From NCBI RefSeq assembly GCF_010091945.1, contig NZ_WVIE01000032.1, forward strand, positions 1 to 52,260: a DNA stretch of 52,260 bases, written 5' to 3'. Both the position numbers and the translations under genes were made by a program. Below are positions 34,546 to 44,267 of the stretch, piece after piece (the stretch's first letter is position 1; every line of letters begins with the position of its first letter). The DNA comes from Myxacorys almedinensis A (GTDB taxonomy: Bacteria > Cyanobacteriota > Cyanobacteriia > Leptolyngbyales > Leptolyngbyaceae). The notes under the pieces were generated by a model. That model was not told where the DNA came from. It worked only from the letters and a program-made list of their open reading frames with translations, and ran no database searches.

Positions 34546-36441
34546 ATGTCTCTGCTGTTAGGTCAACTTATCTACACCAGTCTTGCCAAGGTGGGATTTC
34601 AAGCACTCACAAGTGCAGAGGTTCCGCCTGAAATTTGCCAGCAATTTATTGAACAAATTGTTTACCAATACTGGGATTCCTACAACCCTCCCAGTGCTGA
34701 CTATCGAGCCGCTTATCTTCATCAACTATCTGCCAATCAAACGTTGTTTGGCTGGGTCTACAACGATGGCGCAGACGATCTGGGTCGGAGTCATATTCCC
34801 TATTTTATCTGCTATTGTTTCGCTGGGTTGCTACAACCTATTCACCTCGAATCTATTTTTACGTGTCTCTCGACCGGGCCGATTGAGCAGATTGATCGGC
34901 ACTGTCTACCAATTCATTTAGAAAGTATTCTCCTCCCAGAGGATGGGCGTTATCAACCTGCCCGTCTTGGCGTTGCGATCGCGGCTCCCATCCAAGAACG
35001 CAGCTACCTAACCTTGCAACAGGGAAAATTATTGAAGCTGTTTGCGCCAGAAGCATACAAAGCACAGAGTCTTGGCTTGGAAGGGTCGATCGTCACTCAA
35101 CCGCTTTTAGAAGAACTGACTTCACCCGACGCTCTGGTTAGCACAATGGGTGGAAAACAACTTAACAGCAATTCTGCGATTGACGCAGGGCGCAACTCTG
35201 AAGGAACCGTAGATGGAATTGAATCGATTGCAGCAAATGAATCGCTGGAGCAATTGAGTTCAGAAACCTATCAGCAACTGCTTCTAGCAAAAGTAAGACC
35301 TGATGCATCTCCAAGACAGGCTTTTAGACTTTGGCACTGGAGGCGGGGTGCAAGCCGTCGAAGCTTGGCAACGCCGTTTTCTCGGAAGTTGCGCTTGGCG
35401 CTAATCGCCGCGATCGCACTGATGGCGCTGGCGATCGGCGGTTTCTATGGTTTCCGGCTCTTTCCAGTGGCAACGCTCACACCAACTTCAACGTCTGCCT
35501 CAAACCAAGATTCTGACAACCAAGATTCTGACAACAGGCGTTCAGAAAATCTGACCCTTGCTAAAACATTGACAGAGCATTTAGATCCCGTTTGGTCGCT
35601 CGTCTTGGGTTCGGATGGAAAAACGTTGATCAGTGGTAGCGATGATCAAACCATTAAAATTTGGAATGTTGAGACGGGGACTGTACTCAACACCCTCTCT
35701 GGGCACACAGATGTGGTGCGATCGCTAGCTCTTACACCCGATGGCAGAACGCTGGTCAGTGGCAGTGGCGATCGCACGATCAAAATTTGGGATTTACAAA
35801 GCAACCAACCGATCCAAACGCTCGAACAGGACAATCCCGTTTGGTCAGTTGCCATCAGTTCGGATGCACAAACGTTGGTTAGTGGCAGTGAAGACGGACT
35901 CCTCAAAATTTGGGATCTCCCGACCGGAGAACTTCTAAACACTATTCCAGCCCATGACAGCCGCGTTTTCTCTGTCACAATCAGCCCAGATGGGAAAACT
36001 GTTGCGACTGCCAGCCTCGATCAAACCCTTAAAATTTGGGATCTCGAAACGGGTGAACGGCTCAGAACCATGCCTTCAGAGATGAGCGCAGGGCATTCTG
36101 CGGCGGTTCGTGCCCTTGCGTTTAGTCCCGATGGGCAAACCCTTGCTAGTGCAAGCTGGGATAACAGCCTCATCCTTTGGAATTGGCGAACCGGGGAAGC
36201 GCTCCGCACCTTTGTTGGGCACACCTCGCGAGTGGTTGCTGTCGTATTTAGCACAGATGGACAACTGCTAATTAGTGGCAGCGTTGATAACACCATCAAC
36301 CTATGGTCTGCCCAAACTGGAACATTGCTTCGGACGCTTTCTGACCACACAGATTGGATCTTAGCGCTAGCGATCGATTCTCAACGTCTTGTGAGTGCTA
36401 GTAAAGATCAGACCATCCGGGTGTGGCAGTTTCAGCAATAG
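34546..36441 (+). CDS. WD40-repeat membrane protein with GTPase-associated-like N-terminal domain
   Basis: 631 residues from ATG 34546 (TTG two codons earlier). Residues 1-~180: 'LLGQLIYTSLAKVGFQALTS', 'IVYQYWDSYNPPSADYRAAY' and 'FGWVYNDGADDLGRSHIPYF', a domain seen at the N-terminus of cyanobacterial WD40 and kinase proteins; it resembles the GAP1-type N-terminal domains that accompany GTPases in conflict systems (my inference). A variable linker (180-280), a membrane helix 'LRLALIAAIALMALAIGG', a short 'NQDSDNQDSDN' duplication, then seven WD40 blades ('GKTLISGSDDQTIKIWNVET' is the first), enough for one closed propeller. By topology the propeller would be on the far side of the membrane from the N-terminal domain. 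Two dispersed repeats lie in the linker and anchor. Confidence 0.8.
   Translation: MSLLLGQLIYTSLAKVGFQALTSAEVPPEICQQFIEQIVYQYWDSYNPPSADYRAAYLHQLSANQTLFGWVYNDGADDLGRSHIPYFICYCFAGLLQPIHLESIFTCLSTGPIEQIDRHCLPIHLESILLPEDGRYQPARLGVAIAAPIQERSYLTLQQGKLLKLFAPEAYKAQSLGLEGSIVTQPLLEELTSPDALVSTMGGKQLNSNSAIDAGRNSEGTVDGIESIAANESLEQLSSETYQQLLLAKVRPDASPRQAFRLWHWRRGASRRSLATPFSRKLRLALIAAIALMALAIGGFYGFRLFPVATLTPTSTSASNQDSDNQDSDNRRSENLTLAKTLTEHLDPVWSLVLGSDGKTLISGSDDQTIKIWNVETGTVLNTLSGHTDVVRSLALTPDGRTLVSGSGDRTIKIWDLQSNQPIQTLEQDNPVWSVAISSDAQTLVSGSEDGLLKIWDLPTGELLNTIPAHDSRVFSVTISPDGKTVATASLDQTLKIWDLETGERLRTMPSEMSAGHSAAVRALAFSPDGQTLASASWDNSLILWNWRTGEALRTFVGHTSRVVAVVFSTDGQLLISGSVDNTINLWSAQTGTLLRTLSDHTDWILALAIDSQRLVSASKDQTIRVWQFQQ
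35184..35210 (+). repeat. Dispersed repeat, copy 4
   Basis: GACGCAGGGCGCAACTCTG then AAGGAACCGT. Read in frame in the WD40 protein linker as D-A-G-R-N-S-E-G-T-V, the same frame as in the MurA, M23 and hydrolase copies. Confidence 0.65.
35375..35403 (-). repeat. Dispersed repeat, copy 5 (diverged, opposite orientation)
   Basis: Minus strand reads TAGCGCCAAGCGCAACTTCC then GAGAAAACG, about 22 of 29 positions matching copy 1. It is inverted relative to the gene and encodes the start of the membrane helix of the WD40 protein. Confidence 0.4.
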
Positions 36442-37176
36442 ACCGTTCCGAAACGAGCGATGAGCCTGCTGCAAGACTTACATTGACGTGAATTGGGATT
36501 AGACGGGGTGTGGCACAGAGGGCTGGGTGGCGTTGCCACTGTTCGGGGGACTTTCCCCCGCGCCCCCGTTTGTCAGGAGACGGAAGCCGTCCCCCGACAC
36601 CCCCTCGCTAAGGGAAATGAGAACGACGGGTGGAGCGGCGAGAGCGATGGGTAGCGTTCTTGGCGGTTTAGGGCTGAACTTGAACTGACGTTGATTACAT
36701 CTGTCTGCCAATATTTATCTGCTAATCTGCTTCAACGATTTTTGCAAGGCATGGAATGAGTGATCTAATGGGCGATCGCTTTTATACCTTCACCCTGCGT
36801 CGGTCGTGGTTTCTCGCCGCTTACATTGATTCAACACATTGCTTTCGACACATGAGTGCATGTGCATCGTTCTAGCGTTGCTACTCCCATATGCAGATAT
36901 GTCATTTTTTTGATTGCAATTTGTTAAAAATGCGAATCTAGTTCAACAATGGCTTCGTACTCAAACTACAAACAACAATTATCTGCATTTCTTGATTACA
37001 GGTTGTAACTTCTGAATCAACAGACAATAATTATTTGCATTTCCTGGCTATAGGAAGAAGTCAAGAAGTCGTAATCCCTGAATTGATGGACTGTCTGAGT
37101 GATGGTCTGAACTTAAACAGTTTCTTTAACAAACATCTACCTCTTTAACATAAATGTCTATCGTAGGAGAGATACT
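36442..37176. other. Long intergenic region with GC-rich hairpin block
   Basis: 735 bases without a convincing gene. Bases ~36500-36690 are GC-rich with several stems (GTGGC-gtt-GCCAC, GGGGGA/TTCCCCC, GACGG-aag-CCGTC), the look of a multicopy intergenic repeat; the minus-strand frame across it (36499-36711) is low-complexity and not called. The remainder is AT-rich and holds a direct repeat upstream of the STAND gene. Confidence 0.5.
36971..37054. repeat. Pair of ~32-base direct repeats upstream of the STAND gene
   Basis: ACAATTATCTGCATTTC... (36971-37002) and ACAATAATTATTTGCATTTC... (37021-37054), each running on to a TACAGG/TATAGG end, about 50 bases apart. They lie 120-205 bases before the start and could be operator sites. 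Confidence 0.45.
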
Positions 37177-39333
37177 ATGCCCCTGCTTTTGCTAGAACGA
37201 CTAAATGCAGAACGGCAACGTTATTTCACTGGACGACAACACGAGTGCGATCGCTTTAAAGCCGCGATTGATGCCGCAAAACTCCCATTTTCGGTTCTTC
37301 ACCTGTCTGGCGTGGGTGGGGTTGGCAAGACCATGCTGCTGCGAGAATGGATGCGAATCTGTCAGTCGTCGCAAATCCCAGTCGCTTACCTAGATGCCCG
37401 CAACTTTGACCCGTTGCCAGATGCATTTCTCAGTGCACTCCGGGCGGCGATGCATCTCGCTCCAACCGATGCCCCCACCCCTATTTTGGCAGCCCAAAGC
37501 GATCGCTATGTGCTCCTAATTAATAACTATGAACTGTTGACTCCGTTGGATGGTTGGCTGCGTGAAGTGTTTTTGCCTCAGTTGTCAGAACACATTTTAG
37601 TCGTGCTAGCGGGGCGGTGTGCCCTGTCTTCGGTGTGGCAAACTGACCCAGGCTGGCAGACATTGCTACAGTCGATCGCGCTGCAAAATCTGACTCCAGA
37701 CGAAAGCCGATTGTATCTGACGAAGCGAGCTATTCCAGTCGCCCAGCAACGAACCATTATTGAGTTTACGTCTGGTCATCCGTTAGCGCTGTCTCTGGTT
37801 GTGGATGCCTTGGCGCAGGGGCAAGAGATTCAGCTTCAATCGAAAGCCAGCCCCAATGTGATTAAGACGCTGCTCGAAAAGTTTTTAGAAGAAGTTCCCA
37901 GTGCTGCTCACCGCAAGACGCTAGAAGCCTGTGCAACCGTGCGCCTTATGACAGAGGCATTACTCGCTGAAATGTTGGATGAAGCAACCGTCCATGAGAT
38001 CGAGTTGCACGGGTTAGATGTGCATGAACTATTTGAATGGTTGTGTGGGCTATCGTTTATTGAGGTTGGGGCATCAGGAGTATTTCCTCATCGGTTGGCG
38101 CGAGATATTTTAGTCACAGACTTGCGTTGGCGCAATCCTAACTGGTACGCCACCCTGCAAGCGCGGGCTTACGCCTATTATTCAGCCCGTCTAGGCTTGA
38201 CTCAAGGGCATAAACAACAGCAGATTTTGCTCGACTGTCTGTTTCTCCATCGTCACAACGTGGTGATTAAGTCCCGGTTCACCTGGCAAGAAGAGTGCCA
38301 TTTGCAAACCGATGGATTTCAAGAGCGCGATCCTTCGGAGCTTGGCAGAGCCAATCGCACTGCCTTGCTTAAGACGGTGACCCAGTACGAAGGAGAAGCC
38401 TCGGCACGTCTGGCAGCGCATTGGTTGGCGCGGCAGCCGCAAAATGTGTTGGTGATTCGCGATGCCGATCAGCGCTTTACCGGGTTTGTCATGACGATCG
38501 CCCTGCACCAAGCCAGTCTAGACGATCTCGACGCTGACCCCGCGACCCGGGCGGCTTGGCAGTATCTCCAGCAATACGCGCCCTTGCGATCGGGCGAAGG
38601 TGCCATTTTATATCGCTTCTGGATGGCGCAGCACACCTATCAAGGGGTTTCCCCGACGCAACGGCAGATCTTTACCAGTGTCGTGCAGCAGCATCGCAAC
38701 ACACCGGGAATCGCGTTTACATTCATTCCTTGTGCTGAGCCAGCCATGTGGGCAAATTTGTTTAGCTATGCTGATTTAGCGCGAATTCCGGAAGCAGATT
38801 TTGAGGTGGGCAAGCGACGCTATGGAGTCTACGGACATGACTGGCGGGTGGTCTCTCCGGCGGCATGGCAAGAACGGTTAGTGCAACGAGAAATTGCACC
38901 GTCTGCTCCGATGCTCGCCTTGTCTGATGCGGCTGACTCTCCGTTAGTGTTAAGTCAGCCAGAATTTGCTAGCGCTGTGCAGGAAGCGTTGCGTCATTTT
39001 GTGCGTCCGGATATGTTGCACGACAATCGGTTGCTGCGATCGCGCCTCGTCTTAGAACACGCGGCAACCCATGACAGCGCAAAGCGAATTGCCGTTCTGC
39101 AATCTTGGGTGCGAGACGCGACGGAATTGTTGAAGGTCTCTCCCCGCGACGAAAAACTCTACCGGGCGTTATACCAAACCTATTTGTCTCCTGCGCCAAC
39201 TCAAGAACAAGCGGCGGAAGCGCTAGATTTGCCCTTTAGTACCTATCGTCGTCATCTTAAAGCAGGCGTGACCAGAGTTGCAGATATTTTATGGCAGCGA
39301 GAAATTCAGGGATATGTTCCAAAAACGAGTTGA
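37177..39333 (+). CDS. STAND-like ATPase with C-terminal helix-turn-helix
   Basis: 718 residues, good ribosome site (AGGAG) 8 bases before ATG. Residues ~15-350: P-loop 'LSGVGGVGKTMLLREW' (K51), sensor-like 'LVVLAGRCALSS', and 'TPDESRLYLTKRAI' as in NB-ARC/AAA STAND proteins. The Walker B segment reads 'YVLLINNYELL': N116-N117 replace the acidic pair, so hydrolysis may be slow or lost. Residues ~420-600 ('VLVIRDADQRFTGFVMTIAL', 'EGAILYRFWMAQHTYQGVSP') have a weak acetyltransferase-like look (inference). The end, 'PTQEQAAEALDLPFSTYRRH', is a sigma-4/LuxR-like helix-turn-helix, which suggests transcription control. It is the last gene of the island. Confidence 0.75.
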   Translation: MPLLLLERLNAERQRYFTGRQHECDRFKAAIDAAKLPFSVLHLSGVGGVGKTMLLREWMRICQSSQIPVAYLDARNFDPLPDAFLSALRAAMHLAPTDAPTPILAAQSDRYVLLINNYELLTPLDGWLREVFLPQLSEHILVVLAGRCALSSVWQTDPGWQTLLQSIALQNLTPDESRLYLTKRAIPVAQQRTIIEFTSGHPLALSLVVDALAQGQEIQLQSKASPNVIKTLLEKFLEEVPSAAHRKTLEACATVRLMTEALLAEMLDEATVHEIELHGLDVHELFEWLCGLSFIEVGASGVFPHRLARDILVTDLRWRNPNWYATLQARAYAYYSARLGLTQGHKQQQILLDCLFLHRHNVVIKSRFTWQEECHLQTDGFQERDPSELGRANRTALLKTVTQYEGEASARLAAHWLARQPQNVLVIRDADQRFTGFVMTIALHQASLDDLDADPATRAAWQYLQQYAPLRSGEGAILYRFWMAQHTYQGVSPTQRQIFTSVVQQHRNTPGIAFTFIPCAEPAMWANLFSYADLARIPEADFEVGKRRYGVYGHDWRVVSPAAWQERLVQREIAPSAPMLALSDAADSPLVLSQPEFASAVQEALRHFVRPDMLHDNRLLRSRLVLEHAATHDSAKRIAVLQSWVRDATELLKVSPRDEKLYRALYQTYLSPAPTQEQAAEALDLPFSTYRRHLKAGVTRVADILWQREIQGYVPKTS

Positions 39334-39470
39334 GGACAAACCATTCTAGGCATTGCAAAAAGGCAGTCTGCGAGAATGTTTGAATAGTCTGGTAGGTCTC
39401 CTTTGCTTCGGTTCTGTCCCCCTCTCCGTATTTCCCGTAAATCTACACCGCAACTTCATTATTCCTTCAC

Positions 39471-39493
39471 ACCCGCTTACATCTGTAGCGGGT
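39471..39493 (+). terminator. Probable terminator at the right edge of the island
   Basis: ACCCGCT-t-ACA (39471-39481) pairs with TGT-AGCGGGT (39484-39493), followed by a weak T-rich tail (TTATTGTTG). It lies in the 309-base gap between the STAND gene and gcvP; the rest of that gap shows only the expected gcvP promoter region. Confidence 0.55.
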
Positions 39494-39642
39494 TTATTGT
39501 TGCAAAATGTGAATAACAGACTCTAAGATAAACCTTCCCCTCCCTCAACCGATCCGTTTGTGAGGAACGGTTAAACTCTAATTCCATCGGCATCATTTGT
39601 CTACACTGATTGTCCTAGTCCACCTCATCCGTACCATTGTCT

Positions 39643-42588
39643 ATGTCTGAGCCTGTCACTCAACTTCAATCCACGGCTGATCTGAATCGTTTTAGCGAGA
39701 CGGCGATTTCCGAGAGCACTGCGCCTTCAAAGGCTGGATCGAGCCATGCTAGTCAGTCTGCGGATTTGGCTTACCCAGATCGGTTTGTCGATCGCCATTT
39801 AGGACCTCGCAAGACTGAGATGCAGCACATGCTTGGTGTGTTGGGGATGAAGTCACTCGAAGATCTCATTGCCAAGGCAGTCCCGCAGGGGATTCGGCTG
39901 CGGCGTCCGCTTCAGATCGATAAAGCTCGGAGTGAGTATGAGGCGCTGGCAGACCTCAAAGCGATCGCAGGGCAAAATCAGATTTTCCGCTCGTTTATTG
40001 GCATGGGCTACTCCAATTGCATCACGCCTCCGGTGATCCAGCGCAACATTCTGGAAAATCCCGGTTGGTATACGCAATACACTCCCTATCAGCCAGAGAT
40101 TGCCCAAGGTCGTTTGGAAGCGCTGCTCAACTTCCAAACGATGATCATTGATCTCACCGGCTTGGAAATCGCCAACGCCTCGCTCTTAGATGAAGGCACC
40201 GCTAGTGCAGAAGCAATGGCGATGAGTTATGGCTTAGTTAAACATAACGCGAATGCGTTTTGGGTCTCCCAAGCGTGCCATCCTCAAACTATTGATGTCA
40301 TTCGCACTCGCGCCATGCCGCTAGGGATTGACGTGATCGTTGGTGATCACAAAACGTTTGCGTTTGATATCCCAATCTTTGGTGCGTTGTTGCAATATCC
40401 TGCCACCGATGGTGCGATTTATGACTATACAGAGTTCTGCGATCGCGCTCACCAAGCTGGGGCACTCGTCACCGTTGCCGCCGATCTGCTCAGCCTTACC
40501 CTGCTCAAGCCACCGGGCGAATTTGGGGCAGACATCGCCGTTGGCAACACTCAGCGATTTGGCGTTCCCCTCGGCTATGGCGGACCTCACGCCGCCTACT
40601 TTGCCACCAAAGACGCCTACAAGCGACAAATTCCCGGACGGCTGGTTGGCGTTTCTAAAGATAAAAATGGTCATCCAGCGTTGCGCTTAGCATTGCAAAC
40701 CCGTGAACAACACATTCGCCGAGACAAAGCCACTAGTAATATTTGTACGGCACAAGTTCTATTAGCGGTGATTGCTGGAATGTATGCGGTTTACCATGGC
40801 GCAACCGGTCTTAAGCGCATTGCAGAACGGGTTCACCAGATGACGGCGCTGTTGGCAGGTGGCTTGCAGAAAGCAGGCTATACGCTAAGCCCCGACCCCT
40901 TTTTTGATACGCTGCGAATCGACCTACCAGGGCGGGCAGATGAGATGGTGCAACGGGCGTTGGCGCGTCGGATCAACCTTCGCAAACTGAGCGAAGATGC
41001 GATCGCCCTGTCCCTAGACGAAACCACCTCTGATCTGCTCGATCTCCTGTCCATTTTCGACGCCTCCCCCGAATTGCTGCCTGCTCCCTGGCAAATTTCC
41101 CCATCTTTCGCCCGTACCTCGGCATATCTGACCCATCCCGTGTTCAGCCAATATCACTCTGAAACAGAACTGCTGCGCTACCTGTATCGCTTGCAATCCA
41201 AAGATCTGTCGCTCACCTCGGCTATGATTCCGTTGGGTTCTTGCACCATGAAACTCAATGCCACCGCAGAAATGATGCCGATTACGTGGGCAGAATTTGG
41301 GCAGATCCATCCCTTTGCACCGATCGAGCAGACGAAGGGTTATCAAATCCTATTTCAGCAACTCGAACGCTGGTTGGCTGAAATTACCGGGTTTGCTGGG
41401 ATCTCGCTGCAACCCAATGCTGGCTCTCAGGGCGAATACGCCGGGCTACTGGTGATTCGGCAATATCATCAGAGCCGAGGGCAAGGGCATCGGCATGTCT
41501 GCTTGATTCCGCAGTCAGCCCATGGCACAAATCCTGCTAGTGCGGTGATGGCAGGCATGAAAGTCGTTGCGATCGCGTGTGATCCCGATGGCAACATCGA
41601 CATCGCCGATCTCAACGCCAAAGCCGAACAGCATCGCGAGCACCTTTCTGCCCTAATGGTGACCTATCCCTCCACCCACGGCGTCTTTGAGGAAGGCATC
41701 CAGCAGATTTGTGACATCGTTCACGCCCATGGTGGGCAGGTCTACATGGATGGCGCAAACATGAATGCTCAAGTTGGCTTGTGTCGCCCTGGCGATTTTG
41801 GAGCCGATGTCTGCCACTTGAATTTACACAAAACCTTCTGTATTCCCCACGGCGGGGGCGGACCCGGCATGGGACCGATCGGCGTAGCATCTCATCTTGT
41901 GCCGTTTTTGCCCCAACATTCGGTGATCAGCGTGGGTAGCACGCGGGGCATCGGTGCGGTGTCGGCGGCTCCTTGGGGCAGCGCCAGCATTTTGCCCATT
42001 TCCTGGATGTACATTGCCCTGATGGGCAGTAATGGATTGACTCAGGCGACAGAAGTTGCCATTCTCAATGCCAACTACATTGCTAAGCGGCTAGAAGGAT
42101 ATTACTCCGTCCTCTACACGGGTAAGAATGGGTTGGTTGCCCACGAGTGCATTCTCGATTTGCGGGAGTTTAAAAAAAGCGCAGACATCGAAGTGGATGA
42201 CATTGCCAAGCGCTTGATTGATTATGGTTTCCATCCGCCTACTGTGTCTTGGCCTGTGGCTGGCACGGTGATGGTGGAGCCAACTGAGAGTGAATCGCAA
42301 GCCGAGTTAGATCGATTCTGCGATGCAATGATTGCCATTCGCGAAGAGATTCGCGAGATTGAGAATGGAACGCGCGATCGCAGCAACAATCCGCTTAAAC
42401 ATGCGCCTCACACGGTTGCTGATCTCACGTCTGATTGGCAGCGCTCCTACACTCGCGAAACGGCGATCTTCCCGACCGCCTGGACTCGCGAACACAAGTT
42501 CTATCCCCCCGTCGGGCGGGTGGATAATGCCTATGGCGATCGCAACTTGATCTGTTCTTGCTTGCCCATGGAGGCTTACGAAAGCTAA
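39643..42588 (+). CDS. gcvP: Glycine dehydrogenase (decarboxylating), P protein
   Basis: 981 residues from ATG 39643 (a TTG two codons earlier also opens the frame). The PLP enzyme decarboxylates glycine and passes the aminomethyl group to GcvH. Two homologous halves are fused: '[20 protein letters not shown]' and '[20 protein letters not shown]' in the first; '[20 protein letters not shown]', '[17 protein letters not shown]' and the PLP lysine in '[19 protein letters not shown]' in the second. Length is normal for a homodimeric P protein. It belongs with gcvT-gcvH but is 11 kb away across the secretion island. Confidence 0.95.
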   Translation: MSEPVTQLQSTADLNRFSETAISESTAPSKAGSSHASQSADLAYPDRFVDRHLGPRKTEMQHMLGVLGMKSLEDLIAKAVPQGIRLRRPLQIDKARSEYEALADLKAIAGQNQIFRSFIGMGYSNCITPPVIQRNILENPGWYTQYTPYQPEIAQGRLEALLNFQTMIIDLTGLEIANASLLDEGTASAEAMAMSYGLVKHNANAFWVSQACHPQTIDVIRTRAMPLGIDVIVGDHKTFAFDIPIFGALLQYPATDGAIYDYTEFCDRAHQAGALVTVAADLLSLTLLKPPGEFGADIAVGNTQRFGVPLGYGGPHAAYFATKDAYKRQIPGRLVGVSKDKNGHPALRLALQTREQHIRRDKATSNICTAQVLLAVIAGMYAVYHGATGLKRIAERVHQMTALLAGGLQKAGYTLSPDPFFDTLRIDLPGRADEMVQRALARRINLRKLSEDAIALSLDETTSDLLDLLSIFDASPELLPAPWQISPSFARTSAYLTHPVFSQYHSETELLRYLYRLQSKDLSLTSAMIPLGSCTMKLNATAEMMPITWAEFGQIHPFAPIEQTKGYQILFQQLERWLAEITGFAGISLQPNAGSQGEYAGLLVIRQYHQSRGQGHRHVCLIPQSAHGTNPASAVMAGMKVVAIACDPDGNIDIADLNAKAEQHREHLSALMVTYPSTHGVFEEGIQQICDIVHAHGGQVYMDGANMNAQVGLCRPGDFGADVCHLNLHKTFCIPHGGGGPGMGPIGVASHLVPFLPQHSVISVGSTRGIGAVSAAPWGSASILPISWMYIALMGSNGLTQATEVAILNANYIAKRLEGYYSVLYTGKNGLVAHECILDLREFKKSADIEVDDIAKRLIDYGFHPPTVSWPVAGTVMVEPTESESQAELDRFCDAMIAIREEIREIENGTRDRSNNPLKHAPHTVADLTSDWQRSYTRETAIFPTAWTREHKFYPPVGRVDNAYGDRNLICSCLPMEAYES

Positions 42589-42701
42589 GGTCGCTCGTCT
42601 ATTGCGGCGCTTCTGTGCTGGTTTGGGATTATCCAGTCTTCCTTCCCTTCGCTACAATAGACAGTAAAGCGCCAGTATTAAAGATTTAAAGAGGCATTTT
42701 G

Positions 42702-44174
42702 ATGCAAGCACCGACCCTACTAATCTCTAAGGAATTGCCGAGCCTTAACTACACTTACGCCCCCGATCGCTTTGATGAAACCTGGGAAGCACCGCTTTCT
42801 ACGCTGTTGGGGTTAGGACGAGCAGCAGGCGCAGATTTAATTGAATTCTTTTTAGAACGGGTAAATTACATTAGCTGTATGGCAGAAGATGACGCCATCA
42901 CCAGCATTTCACCGCGTCTCTCAACCGGAGCCGGGGTGCGCGTATTTCGGGGCAAGGCAGATTGCTATGTCAGCACCAACGACCTATCGTTTAATGGGTT
43001 AAAAGCGGCTCTAGAAAAGGGCTTGTCCATCATGGGCTTGCAACTTCCGTCTGCGAATGCGTTTATTCCTGAGATCCATCTTGAGTTGCTACGAGACTAT
43101 GCCACCAAGAAAAGCAAAGAGGCGTGGCTTGGCAACTGTAGCTCTATGCGCGAAATGGGCGATGTGTTGCTGTCTGCCAATGGTCAATTGGCGCAGCAGG
43201 CAACCCACGTTCAATCTCGGCGGGCGGTTTATTTTCGCGATTGGCAAGAGGTCTTGGTGGCGTCGAGCGATGGCACGTTTGCCCGCGATATTCGCCTTAC
43301 CCAGTCTGTGGGATACAGTTTGCTGTGTGCAGATGGCGAAAATCGCTCGTCGATCAACAAACGAGTCGGCAGCACGAGTGATCCAAACTTCTTGAGAACC
43401 TGGAAGTACAGCACCGATGCTAGGGAAGTGGCAGAATCGGCGGCGAAGATGTTGTATGCCGAATATGTCGAGTCGGGTAGCTACCCAATCGTCATGGCAA
43501 ATGAGTTTGGCGGCGTGATTTTCCATGAGGCGTGTGGGCATTTGCTAGAGACCACTCAGATCGAGCGTAAGACGACCCCATTTGCGGAGAAAAAGGGCGA
43601 AAAGATCGCCCACGAAAATCTCACGGCGTGGGATGAAGGAATTACGTCTGATGCCTTTGGCACAATTGATATGGATGATGAAGGAATGCCTGCACAGCGC
43701 ACATTGCTGATTGAAAATGGCATTTTGAAGAATTTCATCAGCGATCGCGCAGGCTCTATGCGAACCGGGCACCCCCGAACCGGAAGCGGTCGCCGTCAAG
43801 GATTTACATTTGCGGCTGCCAGCCGGATGCGAAACACCTACATCGCGCCTGGCACGTTTTCGATCGATGAGTTGTTTAACTCAATTGAAAAAGGCATCTA
43901 CTGCAAAAAGATGGGTGGCGGTAGCGTTGGTCCCACCGGACAGTTTAACTTTGCCGTAGACGAAGCATATCTGATCGAGAACGGCAAAATCACGAAGCCC
44001 CTCAAGGGGGCAACACTGATCGGCGAAGCTACGGAAATCATGGATAAGATTTCGATGTGTTCTAACGATCTAGGCTTAGCAGCCGGATTCTGCGGTTCGG
44101 TGAGCGGCAGCGTGTATGTTACGGTCGGGCAACCCCACATCAAGGTTGATTCCATCACCGTGGGCGGGCGCTAA
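42702..44174 (+). CDS. tldD: TldD-type metalloprotease subunit
   Basis: 490 residues from ATG 42702 (TTG just before). The zinc motif H-E-A-C-G-H in '[18 protein letters not shown]' and the third ligand region '[20 protein letters not shown]' identify the catalytic TldD partner. In E. coli the TldD-TldE complex removes the microcin B17 leader and degrades CcdA; the cyanobacterial substrates are unknown. It is followed 93 bases later by its partner gene. Given the two leader peptides 10 kb upstream, a role in peptide processing is possible but speculative. Confidence 0.92.
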   Translation: MQAPTLLISKELPSLNYTYAPDRFDETWEAPLSTLLGLGRAAGADLIEFFLERVNYISCMAEDDAITSISPRLSTGAGVRVFRGKADCYVSTNDLSFNGLKAALEKGLSIMGLQLPSANAFIPEIHLELLRDYATKKSKEAWLGNCSSMREMGDVLLSANGQLAQQATHVQSRRAVYFRDWQEVLVASSDGTFARDIRLTQSVGYSLLCADGENRSSINKRVGSTSDPNFLRTWKYSTDAREVAESAAKMLYAEYVESGSYPIVMANEFGGVIFHEACGHLLETTQIERKTTPFAEKKGEKIAHENLTAWDEGITSDAFGTIDMDDEGMPAQRTLLIENGILKNFISDRAGSMRTGHPRTGSGRRQGFTFAAASRMRNTYIAPGTFSIDELFNSIEKGIYCKKMGGGSVGPTGQFNFAVDEAYLIENGKITKPLKGATLIGEATEIMDKISMCSNDLGLAAGFCGSVSGSVYVTVGQPHIKVDSITVGGR

Positions 44175-44267
44175 CCAAGTCAGCCTATTAGGCGTAGAGA
44201 GGGGCTGTGCCGTATCTCTACGCTGTCATCCCTCAAGCCTTATTCTTAAAATTCAACCAAAAGTTCC

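Noticed and set aside
36499-36711. 70-codon minus-strand frame across the GC-rich block
   Set aside because: Low-complexity product from hairpin-rich sequence; better explained as an intergenic repeat.
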